Counted from the stretch's first letter, positions 33,178-45,513 are shown. The stretch: DNA of 64,000 nt from Lunularia cruciata (GCA_948567375.1 OX419755.1:13025001-13089000), one strand, 5' to 3'. Numbers and translations: made by a program. Notes: generated by a model from the letters alone, not told the origin.

Positions 33178-34125
33178 CATTTATCAAGATATTATCCACA
33201 TCAGTAATGATTACTTTTGGAAGTTAATTACAAACTTCTGCCAAAGTCCATTGATACTCACATATGTCATCTCTATTGAGGAAGATGAAACATATTGTGA
33301 ATTATTTATTGAACCTTGTGTGCCAATTATGAGTAGATATCATCTTTATTGAGGAAAATGAAACATATTGTGAATGACGTATTGAGGCTTGTGCGCCCAA
33401 TTATGTGTAGAAGAAGCATCTTGAAGCAATTTTTTCTATAGATACATTCCATCAAGATGACTATAGAATATTGTTTGGCAAAACCAATAGAATCTGGATG
33501 GGCAAAGAAAATGCAATTGATATGTTTATTCTCATCAAGTGCAAGAGTTTTGTGAAATTCATGCTCTTTTAACTCATCCAAGAGTGCATGTATGACATAA
33601 CAACTATCAAATATTATGCATTGATGATTGGCAATCACAATGAATTTGAAGTCTTCTCATATAGCTTCATTAAAATTTGGTGTGTGGGGATGCATGCCAC
33701 CACCAATTTATTGATTGACTTCTTAGCCACTTCAATTAACATTTGTGCACTTAAATGGCTTGACATTTCATCAAAAATTTCATGATTGTGGTTGTCATCA
33801 TCAATTGTGAAACTCCATCTATTTTCAGTACTCTTGCAAGCAATAACTTTCCACAAGCAGTCAATTTTTTGCATTGTATATAAACATTATTGCTTGTTAG
33901 GTTCTTTGCTATTGTGTTTCTTGTATCTACCACCATGGTCACAACATATTTCAACACAACCATGCACAAGGTCTAAGTGTTGGATAGTCCTAGCAAAACT
34001 AATAGTGTGAGCATGGCCATGGACATATGAAACTACACTATCATGCTCCAAAAAGTTGGTATCAAGCATCTTGTATTTTACCTGTGAAATGCAAAAGCAA
34101 TGAGCAGAAAATAAGGATATCAAGA
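33178..34125 (-). pseudogene. Mutator-like transposase / FAR1-related protein, decayed
   Basis: Three minus-strand blocks in order. 33887-34123 contains GHAHTISFARTIQHLDLVHG and CCDHGGRYK, like the start of FAR1/MULE proteins. 33635-33874 contains CLWKVIACKS, WSFTIDDDNHNHEIFDEMSS and QILMKLYEK, the FAR1-type DNA-binding region with its W...HNHE zinc ligands. 33327-33638 contains CIFFAHPDSIGFAKQY, MECIYRKNCFKMLLLHIIG and NTSFTICFIFLN, the start of the DDE transposase core; the first catalytic Asp (usually DCTY/DATY) is replaced, ECIY. A faint continuation (VIITDVDNILINAI, about 33180-33220) fits the second catalytic Asp. Frameshifts and a 73-bp duplication break it. No terminal inverted repeats found. 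Confidence 0.8.
33268..33413. repeat. 73-bp tandem duplication inside the MULE relic
   Basis: The phrase catct(c/t)tattgaggaa(g/a)atg and the following 50 bases recur 73 bp apart (33268 and 33341). It duplicates the transposase segment around NTSFTICFIFLN and shifts its frame. Confidence 0.8.
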
Positions 34126-34373
34126 CTTAGAGAGTCTCAGAGCATAATGGAAGCAAAGAGAAACAAATAGCAATGAGCAGTGTGCAAAGTGTAATAAGAG
34201 AAAGAAACACTATATTTTTGAAACAATAATAGCTAGGAAGTGGGCAAGGCCACATGCATGTTGATGCATGATAGTAATCATAGAAGTAGTGCTACTTATT
34301 AGCCTTTTTCTTCAATTAGGTGTGGTGGAAATAATAACAACATGGTGGAAATAACAAGTCTCTTATATAAAAT

Positions 34374-34888
34374 TATAATACCAATAGCTAGTTATATGAT
34401 CTAGATGTGAAATTTGGTGTGGTAACATCTGGAATGATATTATATATGATGGAAAAAATAGATCAGATAAAAGTATCACCAAAAGAGTCTTCTACTAATA
34501 GTGTAGAAACCAAAATAGACTTGAAAACCTTAGAACCAAGAGCTAGACATATGATCTAAAGGTGAGAATTGGTTTGGTAACATCTTGAAGGATGTTACAC
34601 ATGATGGACTAAATATATCAGAAAGAGGTATCATTGAAAGTGGACTTCTACTAATAGAGTAGGAACCAAAATATGTCTGAAATCTTTGAAGGCAATTTTG
34701 GAATTATATAAATGGATGAATTAGGCCTCAAGAATTTTCAGATTCCCCTCCCAATGGAGAAAAGGCTGGCCTTACCTCCCCCTTGGTTTGTCTCATCGAG
34801 AGCTTTCCAAGGGTACCTCACCCACGTGATTCTGAGATTCCTACAAGAAGATTCCCTCAAAGATTCCTTCCAATCAAAACTTGTTTGA
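34374..34888 (+). repeat. Truncated family-1 LTR, plus orientation
   Basis: Matches the first ~515 bp of the LTR at 44149-44893 (taataccaatagctag...). It then stops inside the aacttgtttga phrase and joins, head to head, a minus-oriented leader at about 34890. This marks an inversion or deletion breakpoint in an element of this family. Confidence 0.8.
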
Positions 34889-34889
34889 A

Positions 34890-36019
34890 AGGGAGAGGAT
34901 TTGGGACATTCAAATCCATCACAACAAAATGTAGATTATCAAATCCCACTCTCTATCATAAATCACTATAGGTAGAATCATTGGGTTTGGTGAATTCATC
35001 ATTATGTCCATGAACTCTGCTCCGAACTGGTAAACGAGGTATACTCTCACTTGCTCTCTTTGAATGTACATGACCTTGATGTGAAATGGATTTAGAAATG
35101 GAAAATGGGGTGCAAGAAATTGTCCTCTAGGAGCTTCCATCCTATCCTCTCTCTAAAACACTCTTATCCTATCCATCTCTTTGTGGGGTTTCACTCCAAA
35201 ATTACTTCGTCTCAGTAGCCCATATTCTTCCAAGAGGAGTGATCCACTCTCTTGGATTGAAACACACACTCTGATACCATTGTAATATTGCAAGGATAGC
35301 AAAAAAACACAAACACACAAACACAAGTTTCACACTCAAACTTTGATGCCCCAAAGGAGCACCTTCTCTATATTATATAGTCAAAGAGGATCTCCTCCAA
35401 GGAAGCTCCACCATAGGAGTAGGTACATAGATAGGTGACATGTCAGCAAGCTCCACCCTTGGATTACTTACTTGGATGGGTTACATGTTGGTCCTGGTCC
35501 TATCTGGTTTGTCAAACAAGCTTTGACCAAAGAGAATCTTTTAGGGATCTTGTAGGAATCTCATAATCACGTGAGTGAGGTACCATTGGAAAGCTCTCAA
35601 TGAGACAAACCAAAGGGGACATAAGCCCAACCTTTCTTATGTTGGAGGGGAATCTACACATTTTTGAGGCCTAATTCATCCGTTTAGGCCTTTGAAATTG
35701 CCTTCAAAGATGTCAAGCATATTTTGATCCTACTCTATTAGTAGAAGTCCCCTTTCAATGATACCTCTTTCTGATCTATTTAGTCCATCATGTGAAACAT
35801 CTTTCCAGATGTTACCAAACCAATTCTCACCATTAGATAAGATGTCTAGCTCTTGGTTCTAAGGTTTTCAAGTCTATTTTGGTTTTTGCCTTATTAGTAG
35901 AAGTACTCGTTTGCTGATATTTCTATTTGATCTATTTTGTCCATCATGTATGACATCATTCAAGATGTTACTAAACCAAATTTCACATCTAGATCATATG
36001 GCTAGCTATTGGTATTTCA
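34890..36019 (-). mobile_element. 5' end of a family-1 element (leader plus LTR), minus orientation
   Basis: 34890-35280 matches the leader of element A (4750-5150). The PBS on the minus strand (35269-35280) reads TGGTATCAGAGT, the least mutated copy in the window. 35281-36019 is a full 739-bp LTR (tgtaatattg ... ggtatttca). No gag or pol follows, so this is a truncated remnant. Confidence 0.88.
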
Positions 36020-36600
36020 AAAAGATTATTGGCAAGTAGTTCTTAATAAGTTAAAGAAGACCTGTTTACAGAACTTCATTGTTCTAATTATTCAAAGTAC
36101 AAAACAAGAAGTAATCTAGCCATTTTCCTGGAAAGAAGTGAAGGAGTTGAACATTGGGCAAGATATGAAAGAGTATATTGTTCAATTTGAGTCCAAATTA
36201 AGGAGAATACTTAACATATTCAGCCCCATTGATTAGCACTTCTTCTTACACCTTTGATAAGTACTATTCAAGAGAAAGTTTTGCCTATTAGAATTCATTT
36301 ATAAAAACATCAATACCTTCATCACTTTATATTACTTATTGCTCTAGATAGAGTGATAAATTTACTTTGAGTATTTCATTATAATACTTAGGGTGTATTT
36401 TTGCTTACCAATATATGGGGCACATCCTTTTAGGGTTCTTCCACAAGTTTATCAGTCATAACCACTCAAATTTATCCTTACAATCCTAAATGAAACCAAG
36501 TTCATACATATGCATTATTATGAAGATGTTTAATCTCATTAAGATAAAGTGTCATGCATATGTACATTGTTACAAACATCATACTTTATAGAAGTGCAAT
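36020..36600 (+). repeat. Dispersed repeat, copy 2 (gag-like relic)
   Basis: Aligns with 13980-14570. A plus-strand frame at about 36148-36230 reads DMKEYIVQFESKLRRILNIF, resembling the capsid core of Ty3 gag, then meets a stop. No further domain. Confidence 0.5.
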
Positions 36601-37190
36601 TCATACAAAAGTAGTACATAAACTCTAGAGTGCCACAATAATTATTTTAGTTCATACATTCAACTTGAATCAATTCTCAAGTGAGGAAACTACCATCAAT
36701 AGGTTCTAATTATAACATCAAACCATATCCACTCTAGCTGAGGGACTCCAAATGATGCTCACTGGTCTCTATCTACTATAGCCAAGAGCTTAAAAGCTCA
36801 ACATCAAAGAAATGAGTTCTTTGGAGCTGCACTTTGAAGGTACACCCTCTAGACTTGACCTAACACTCTGATCCTAACAGTATCAATGGTGGCCCATCTA
36901 ACAATGCACATGGAACTCAAATGGGTGTGATGAGTAACCCTAACATAAATGTGGTTGCCATTAAGTAGTATTTGAGCAACTATTGGTATAACTATGACTG
37001 CCAAGACTAACACTTTAGTATCCAAGCAAATTAGCTTTGGTGCTACAAAATATTATGATAATTTTTATGTGTATATACATTGCAACATAACATAAATTTT
37101 TGTCAATATCATACACAATAGAAACATAACTCATATAGAAGTCATACATGAATTCTAAAGTGCCATAATCACCTTTGTAGATGGCAATTA
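36530..37190. repeat. Element E LTR-like block flanked by a direct repeat
   Basis: 36660-37047 resembles the putative element E LTR at 12421-12859 (both end gctaca and share gctca(c/t)(c/t)gg(c/t)ctctatc). It is flanked by two imperfect copies of a ~110-bp sequence (36530-36655 and 37070-37185, sharing ctctagagtgccacaat / ttctaaagtgccataat). Confidence 0.5.
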
Positions 37191-37525
37191 GATCATTCTA
37201 ACTCCAAATGGCCATCTACTCTAAGTATGTGATATGCCATATGGTGGGCAAAGATCAAGAGGCTGGGTGCTTCCAAGCCCCATTAATAGCTACTTGTTTG
37301 CAATTTGTATCACATAAAATAGTGAATTAGCTATAGATCAAGTACATCATGGACATAGTCACTATCCTTGAGGAACTACCATGAGGGAAGGAATCAAACA
37401 TACCATATACCATCCTCTCAAACATGTATCACATACCAGCATAATAGTAGCTCTACTTGAAGAGCCATATAATAAATAGATAGGCTTATACTTATAATCA
37501 CCAAGCTTGATTCCATAGTGCAATA
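37191..37525. other. Short stretch without recognised content
   Basis: AT-rich, adjoining the 3' LTR of element D. Its last five bases (37521-37525, caata) are a possible, weak, counterpart of ctatc at 54034-54038 beyond the other LTR. Confidence 0.3.
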
Positions 37526-37897
37526 TGTAAAAGACCAAGGATAGAAATAAGAGAATGGAAGACCAAAGTGGAAATTCACATTGAGACTCCCAAATGAGAG
37601 AAATTCTAATGCCTAGCATGAGCTTGGGTTTTGGTATTTATAGGAAATATACAAGGCTCTTGGGAAGTTCCCAAGGAAGCTTCATACTAGAAATTGTCTT
37701 CTTGGCATGCAAGCTAAGCTAGCTAGGAAACTTTCTCCTAGAAGTTGCCTACTTGGCATACACATTACTCAATATTTGGAAGGTATCAAGAAGTTTCCTA
37801 GATGCTTCTAGAATATCCTTGGATTTCTTGGCTAATTTGGCCTATTTGCTAACTAGTTAGCTTCTACTTACTTGTCTATTAACTCCCTATTGTTACA
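37526..37897 (-). repeat. 3' LTR of element D
   Basis: Bounded by tgtaaaagacc and ...tattgttaca, about 372 bp. Homologous to 53680-54033, 54872-55298 and 58326-58688 (same orientation) and to the element C LTRs (opposite). The neighbouring attctccaacc is the complement of the polypurine tract. Confidence 0.88.
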
Positions 37898-39110
37898 TAT
37901 TCTCCAACCATTAATCGGTAATGACCTTGTTGCCATGGAATCTTCAAACTCTTGCATGGCCATTTATGCAACACAAAGATGAGGAAGAGACTCCTATGTG
38001 GCATCATGAAGGATATACCCTTTCCAAAGGACTTTTTATTCAATGTGTTGTTGGTGGCTATGTTGGATGTTATGACATACAAAGATATGATCAAGTTTAT
38101 ACCCTTCATGATTGTTGTTAGGCATGGGGGTTGGATATGAGTGGAAAAGGAAAATAGATTAGAAATAAAGGATTTCAATTTGGAAACATGAAAGATAGAG
38201 TAGATTTGCATATGACTAGGCAAGGCAAGTCAATAAACAATAAGAGAAATGATTTAGGTAATTTCAAATAGACCTATCCAATTAGGAGTAAGTTTACAAA
38301 CTTGGATCTCAAGTGGGAAGAGCATGTTACTAGAAGAAAGTATGACCCTTATCATCTAGTTGAAAGGTCAAATCACAATGATGTTGATCAACTTATTACT
38401 TTTGCCAATTTTGAGCAATGAGGAAATGAGCTTTAGCTTACTATATTAAGATAGAAATATTATGGACAAGAAGGTGGAAGTATGAGGAATGTGAGATTGT
38501 GGTGGAGCAAGAAGGGAATCTATGACAAGTGGGTCTTGGCCAAAATTAAGGAAGAAGAAAGAGAATTTGGTGCTTGCTTGGAGTTATTGTAGGTAATTCA
38601 ACAACCACAAGGCAAACATCCCAATTGGTATGATAAACGATGATAAAGACACAAAGCATATCCTCTAAGTTTGATTTGCATGTTTGGTTACCATCAATTT
38701 GAGGATGATAGGCTATAAACAAAGTAAGCTTGGCATCAAGTAGTTTGAAGAGTGCTTGCCAAAATTTACCACTAAATTGAGGATCATGGTTAGAGATGAG
38801 AACCCTTAGCATCCCATGGTGCTTGAAGATAATTAAAGTAAATCTTTGTTAGAATAGGGGCATGCATGGTATCCATGATGGGTGCCAAATGAATCTACTT
38901 GCTAAGTTTATCAACAAACATCACAATGGCAGCATGACTCTGATCTATTTTGGGTAAGGATGTTATGAGGTCAAAAGTTATATATTCTCATTGGACAGTT
39001 GGGATGGGAAGTGGTTGAAGAAGTCCACTTGGTTTTTGGTTGGCATTGGCAACTCTCACAAGATACAAAACTCTTGAACTTCTTGTGGCATGTTTGGCCA
39101 CCACCACTAA
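37898..39110 (-). pseudogene. Integrase and chromodomain relic of element D
   Basis: The minus-strand integrase part (38546-38812) contains LRVLISNHDPQFSGKFWQAL (second catalytic Asp in NHDPQF) and AYHPQIDG. The chromodomain region is recognisable only by nucleotide similarity to 52540-52710. Stops throughout. Confidence 0.75.
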
Positions 39111-40978
39111 CATTAGAGGGTACTCAATTATCACTAAAACTTCTATTAATGTATTTGACTTAGGACTTCTTCTACATGATTCTTGTGTTCTATTTTCATT
39201 TATTATAGATTAAAATATCATTCCACAACACCATCACATACCAATCCAATAGCCCATCCAACATCCAATGCATTTAATCCATGAAAAAAACTAGAGCATT
39301 CATGAGCCCAAAAGGTAAGGCTCTCCATTCAAAATACCCATGCTTTGTGCAAAAGGTATATTTTGCACATCTTCCCTATCAATGAGAATTTTCCAATAAC
39401 CAATTCAAAGATCCAACTTGGAGAAATATTGCATTCCATTTAATTGATCTAACAAGTCATCAAGCAAGGGATATGCATCCTTCATGGTTTTTTATAAAGG
39501 CTATGGTAGTCAATACAATATCAAAGTCCTCAGTTCTTCTTTGGTACAAAGTGAAGTGGTGCTTTTCATAGAGATGTACTTTTGTTGTGTGAAATCTTTC
39601 TCCAACAACTTAGTCCTTGTTGTTCAAAGCTCTTTTAACTCTTTTGGTGAGAGCCTATAGATTGGTCTACTCATAAGAATATGACATGCAATAAACTTGA
39701 TCTTGAAAGGAACCTCTTTGGTAGATCATCCATAAACACATTTGCAAACTCCTGAATTATCTAATAAATCATTTTCTTATGAAGCTTTTGGCTCTCATCA
39801 ACTTTTCCTTGTGCAATAGGCTTGATCCACACTGTAAAAATAGGAACATCTTCCTCCAAAAATGACTCTAGGGCGGCTTTGCTAACAAAGTTCCCTTCTT
39901 GAGACTTACTACTCTTAGGTATCTTATTTAGAGGTGCCACTTAAATTAATTGGTAATTTTTACCTTAATATTTGAATTTTTCATCAGGTCCAATTAAATT
40001 AAACTTTATAACATTTAAGCCTAGATAGAGCTAGAATGACATCTTAGTGTAGAGGTGCTACTACAAACCTTTTACACTCCAAGTACTTTTTCTTAATCTT
40101 GAATGTAATAGGATGTGAAGAACACAATGAAGAACCCTCTCTACTTCAGAATATTTACTTGATAGGAATACATAATCCTTTTGCTAATTGCACAAACATG
40201 CAATTCTCTAACTTGTAAAATCAACTATTTCCTACAACCACAATCAAATATCATATCTTGCAATTGAATCAAACTTGCATAGATTGAACTTTCAATCCCA
40301 ATGGAACTAATAGGGTTCTCAATAGGTAGCTCAATATCTCCTATTGGGATATTTTTTCCTTGATCATTGCACTCCACAAACTCCATGTGGGAAATTTATC
40401 AAGAGTCATCCACATTTAACAATGTGATGTTCAATTTGATAACAATTAAAGCAATCACCATTATGTAGCAATCACCATTTTGTCACAATCTCTTTATTTG
40501 CAGTGCCAAGTGGTCTTTGTTGGATGGTATCAATTTCCATTGGTGTAGGCTCTTCCACCCATATGTAGTGATTTGGTAGGTTTTGTGAAGATGAAGGTCA
40601 AGATCAAGTTGTGATAACCAAAGAATCAAAGCACTATATAGTCACCTCCAATTATGCTCTTGTATGGTCACCTCAAATTTGGTATATGACTTCAAGCCCC
40701 TTAAAAATCAATCTAAAACTTCACATTCTAGTATTTCTAGAATTTGCATTATGGTATTTTGGAATTGATTGATGTAGCTCTCCGCAAAACCAATTTTTTT
40801 TAATTTTATCAATCTATCTCATGCAACTTGTGTAGTATTTACAAGTTTGAATCTCTCAATTATTACACTCTTGAATTCTTCTCATGTTGAGATTGGTGCA
40901 GCAAATTGTTGTTAAACTTGCTCCACTCAAAATCACCACCATAGTTTTACCACTCCATTCAATTGGCTTGAAGCTAGG
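39111..40978 (-). pseudogene. RT fragment, protease linker and gag of element D
   Basis: Alignable with element C at the nucleotide level. The RT palm/fingers relic is at about 39180-39560 and the linker at about 39600-39950. Zinc-knuckle sequence is near 40415-40460 and gag near 40500-40978. No open frame longer than about 60 codons. Gag resumes at 53161 after element C. Confidence 0.65.
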
Positions 40979-41367
40979 TGTAACAATATGGAACTTATTG
41001 ATGAGTTAGTCAAGACTAACGAAGTAGTGAATGGGCCAAGAATATTCTAGAAGTATTTAGGAAGCTTCTTGGGAAGCTTCCCAACTAGCTTAGCTTGCAT
41101 CGCAAGTAGGTAGCTTCTAGAAGGAAACTTCTTGGAAAGTTTGCACGCCAAGAAGGTAACTTCTAGAAGGAAGCTTCTGAGAAGCTTCTTGGTTAACTTG
41201 GCTTGCACTCCAAGAAAGTGACTTGAGGAAGCTTCTCAAGAGCTTTTATGCTCTCTACAAATACCAGAGCCTAAGCTCATGCTAGGCATTTGGAGTTTTC
41301 CCACTTTCAAGTGTCCCAATATGATCTTTCATTCTCATATTTCTCTCCTCTGTCTTGGTTCTTTACA
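40979..41367 (+). repeat. 5' LTR of element C
   Basis: Starts tgtaacaatatgg and ends ctttaca, followed by the PBS ttggtatccaag (41368 on). Contains many gaagcttc and ttctagaa words, which are arranged like heat-shock-factor half sites. Confidence 0.9.
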
Positions 41368-41599
41368 TTGGTATCCAAGCAAGAATGGGATGGATAGAAT
41401 TTATGGACCACCAAATCCACTTTTGCCAAACAACTGGGATTTTTTTGTCCAAGTACTACCCAAGCATTGTTTCACACAATTTATCACCTCATGCTTTTGC
41501 ATATGATCACCTTGCTTGAGGAACCCTTGGTGCTTCCAATTGTAACTTATGGAGAATAGTGGACGCATTGCATCTATGTGTCTATAAATTAGATCAATT

Positions 41600-42470
41600 G
41601 GGGATAGTGTGATAAAGTAGTAGCCATGGCGGCGATGCCCAAAGTTATCCTTACTATGTAGGAGCAAATTGAGCATCTTACTCACTTGTTAGATGAATGA
41701 GATCATCAACAACAAGAACAAGTAGAGAGAGCACCAATTCAAGAGGGAGAAGAGCAAATCCAATTTCCAAAACCTAAGGTATTTGAAGGCAAAACTTTTT
41801 GGGTGCAATGGAAAATTTTGATTAAGAACATTACTTCAAAGCAACAAACCTTCAAGATGAAAGGAGACAAATTCTATTGGCCTCAAGCCAATTGGATGGA
41901 GTGGCAAAACTATGGTGGCAATTTTGAGTGGAGCAAGCCGGGCAACAGTTTGCTACACCAATCTTGACATGAGAAGAATTCAAGAGTGTAATAATTGGGT
42001 GGTTCCAAGCTATAAATGCCACACAGGCCACACGAGATAAGTTGGAAAAATTAAAGTAGATTGGCTTTGTAAGAAGCTATATCACTCAATTCCAGAATAC
42101 CATTGTATAAATTCCTGATATACTAGATGGAGAAGCTCTAGATTGCTTTGTGAGGGGCTTGAAGTCATGCACCAGATTGGAAGTAATTATGCATGAGCCC
42201 AAAGACTTGGAGGAAGCCATGCAGATGGCTGAGCACTTTGATTCCTTGGTTGCAACAACTTGGTCTCGACCTCGGCCTTCCGCAAACCCACCCACACATT
42301 ACACATGGGTGGAGGAGCCAACACTAATGGAGATCAATGACATCCAGCAAAGACCACTTAGCACAATAGATCATGAAAGATTGTGACAAAATGGTGGATG
42401 TTTCTATTGTTGCCAAGTTGGACATCATATTGCTGAGTGTCCATTAACAAATGAGCAACCTTGACAAGTT
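41600..42470 (+). pseudogene. Gag of element C
   Basis: The open stretch 42150-42386 includes MRGLKSCTRLEVIMHEPKDL and AMQMAEHFDSLV, typical of the gag C-terminal part in chromoviruses. It is followed after a stop by the zinc knuckle CFYCCQVGHHIAEC (C-X2-C-X4-H-X4-C, about 42400-42443). Upstream gag has stops. Confidence 0.8.
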
Positions 42471-42559
42471 GCTCAAATGGAATTTGTGGAGTGGAATGCT
42501 CAAGGAAACAAGGAATCCCAATAGGAGATTTTGAGCCACCTATTGAGAACTTGATTAGT

Positions 42560-43180
42560 TCCAATGGGATTAAAATCTTGACCTATGCAAGTTTGCTTCA
42601 CTCGCAAGGTATGATATCTAATCATGGTTATAGGATATTGGTTGATTTTGGGAGTTTAAAAAATTGTATGTCTATTTAATTTGCAAAAGAATTAGGTATT
42701 CATATTAGGGCAATAATTGGAAATAGATTGATGATGATGGATGGTAGAAAGTGTGATGCATTCCATACCTCACACCCCATTACATTCAAGATTAGGAAGG
42801 AATATTTGGAGTTTATGAAGTTTGTAGTGGCACCTCTACACTATGATGTCATTTTGGGTCTACATTGGCTTGAATGTCATAAGGTTCAATTTGATCAGAA
42901 TCAACAACAAATTCAAGTACAACACCAAGGTAGGAAATTTAAATTAGGTTGTTTGGCATCTTTGAGTAAGACACCTAAGGATAATCAGTCCCAAGATGGA
43001 AATTTTGTCAAGAAAGCAACCATTGAGCAAGCTTTGAAAGAAGATAAGTCTCAATACGATGTAGTTTGTCAAGAAAGTAGCCATTGAGCAAGCTTTGAAT
43101 GAAGATAAGTCCCAAGATGGGAAGTTTGTCAATAAAGCAACCATAGAGCAAGCTTTGGAGGAAGATGAATCTGTTTTTCC
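42560..43180 (+). pseudogene. Protease and linker of element C
   Basis: The protease active site is altered: YRILVDFGSLKNCMSI (about 42630-42680), with DFG where DSG is expected. Then come YDVILGLHWLECHKV (about 42843-42890), the usual end of the fold, and a linker carrying three 60-bp tandem units (42990-43170). Confidence 0.75.
42985..43170 (+). repeat. Three 60-bp tandem units in the element C pol linker
   Basis: The phrase tttgtcaa(g/t)aaag(c/t) followed by accattgagcaagctttg recurs at 43004, 43065 and 43125, giving a period of about 60 bp (20 codons; repeated peptide KATIEQALKEDKS). The middle copy carries a one-base frame shift. Confidence 0.88.
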
Positions 43181-43229
43181 TATGTGGATCAAGCCAATTA
43201 TGCATGGAGAATTTGAGGGCCAAAAACCT

Positions 43230-44148
43230 CATCAAGCAATGGTTAATCAATTAGTTCAAGAGTTTTTAGATGTGTTTCCAGAAGATTTGCCAAAGGGATT
43301 ATCCTCTGATTGCGGTATGCCCTCCAAGATTGAATTATTGACAAAAAGTACTCCAGTGAGTAGACCAATCTGTCGACTCTCACCAAAGGAGTTGGATGAG
43401 CTTTGAACAACACTAATGGAGTTGTTGGAGAAAGATTTCATACGACATACATCTCCTTGGGTAGCATTGATACTATTTGTTCCAAAGAAGGATGGAAGAC
43501 TTTGCTTCTGTATTGTGGTCTGAATACACAAATAATGAATAATGCATATCCCTTGCCATGGATTGATAACTTGCTAGATCAATTGAGTGGAGCACAATAA
43601 TTCTCCAAGTTGATCCTTTAAAGTGACTATTGGTAAATTCCCATTAATAAAGAGAATGTGCAAAAGATTATCTTTCACAAAAGTTATGAGCATTTTGAAT
43701 GGAGAGTTCTACCTTTTGGGCTTACTAATGCTCCAATAGTCTTCATGGATCAAATGCATAAGGTGTTGGATGCAATCTTGGATCGATATGTGGTGGTATT
43801 TTTGGATGATATCTTAATCTACAGCAAGATAAAAGTAGATCATGCAAATTATGTGCAAGAAGTCCTATGATGATTGTGTCAATGGAAGTTTTACTGCAAG
43901 AAGTCCAAGTGTGCCTTTTAGCAGAAAGAAGTTGCCTTCTTGGGTCATAAGATCTCATCCAAAGGGATCAAGATGGAAGAGGAGAAGATCAAAGCCATTA
44001 TTGATTGGCCTACTCCAAAGGATGCCATAGAAGTGTGGAAATTTAATGGATTGGCAAGCTTTTACTAACGGTTCATCCACTACCATGCTCATGTAATCGC
44101 ACCTTTGAGCAACCTCTTGGAGAAGAACTCAAGCTTTTAGTGGACTAT
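43230..44148 (+). pseudogene. Reverse transcriptase of element C (first part)
   Basis: Contains the RT entry (LTKSTPVSRPICRLSPKEL, about 43340-43395), NAYPLPWIDNLLDQLSGAQ, RVLPFGLTNAPIVFMDQM and the catalytic VVFLDDILIYSK (about 43793-43830). The thumb follows to 44148, where element B interrupts it in a Trp-Thr codon pair. The frame resumes at 50758. Confidence 0.92.
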
Positions 44149-44893
44149 TGTAATACCAATAGCTAGACATATGACCTAGATGTGAAATTTGGTTTAGTAA
44201 CATCTAGAATGATGTTATACATGATCAAAAAAATAGATTAAATAGAAGTATCAACAAAAGAGTAATTCTACTAATAGGATAAAAACCAAAATAGACTTGA
44301 AAACCTTAGAACCAATAGCTAGACATATGATCTAGAGGTGAGAATTGGTTTAGTAACAATTAGTAAGATGTTACATATGATAGACCAAATGGATTAGTAA
44401 GAGGTATTCCCAAAAGGGGACTTCTACTAATAGAGTAGGAATCGAAATATGCTTGAAATCTTTGAAGACAATTTCAAAGGCCTAAACAGATGAATTAGGC
44501 CTAAAAAATGTGCAAATTTCTCTCCAATGGAGTCTAGGTTGGCCTTCCCCTCCCCCTTGGTTTTTCTCATTGAGAACTTTCAAATGATATCTCACCCACG
44601 TGATTCTAAGATTCATACAAGAAGATTCTCTAAAAGATTCCCTTTGGTCAAAACTTGTTTGACCAACCAGATAGGACGAGGACCAACATGTCATCCATCC
44701 AAGTAGGTAATCCAAGGGTGGAGCTTGTTGACATGTCACCAATCTATGTATCTAATCCTATGGTGGAGTTTCCTTGGAGGAGATCCTCTTTGACTATATA
44801 ATCAAAAGAAGGTGCTCCTTTGGGGCATGGGAGTTTGAGCATGAAACTTGTGATTTTGCATTTGTGTTTCTTTGCTATCCTCAAAACATCAAA
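44149..44893 (+). repeat. 5' LTR of element B
   Basis: Starts tgtaataccaatag. The end is degenerate (catcaaa where the 3' LTR has cattaca). PBS tggtatttgag follows at 44895. Confidence 0.92.
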
Positions 44894-44894
44894 A

Positions 44895-45513
44895 TGGTAT
44901 TTGAGTAGGTGTTTCAATCCAAGAGAGTGGATCACCCCTCTTGGAAGAACATTGGCTACTGAGACTAAATAATGTTGGAGCAAAAACCCATAGAGAAATT
45001 GATCGGAGAGGAGTGTTTTAGAGAGAGGATGGGATGGAGCCTCCTAGAGAATAATTTCTTGCACCCCGCTGTCCATTTTTGAATCCATTTCACATCAAGG
45101 TCATGTACATTCAACAAGAGCAAGTGAGAGTATACTTCATTTACCATTTTGGAGTAGTGTTCATGGACATAGTGATGAATTCATCAAACCCGGTGATTCT
45201 ACCTGTAGTGATTTACGATAGAGAGTGGGATTTGATAATCTACATCTTGTTGTGATGGATTTGAATGTCCCATGTCTACTTGAGTGTTTATTTAAACACT
45301 CAAGTAGAAACATTGAAGTAGAAATTCGTTATGTAGTTAGACCAAATGTGATGTTTAGAGATTTTGTAGTCAAGAACTTTGGTGAGGAATATTATCAACA
45401 AATGATAGTTTTTGAGGTCCCAATGGTAGTCCCAATAGTTTGTGCGCCCTCCCAAGTGATCATATTAACTCTTTATTGAAGTAGACAATAGCGATTGAGT
45501 GTTTGCAAGAACC
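44895..45513 (+). other. Leader of element B with a hairpin
   Basis: Non-coding. A 14-bp perfect inverted repeat (ctacttgagtgttt at 45276-45289, its complement at 45294-45307, loop attt) is present here but not in the leader of element A. Confidence 0.8.
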
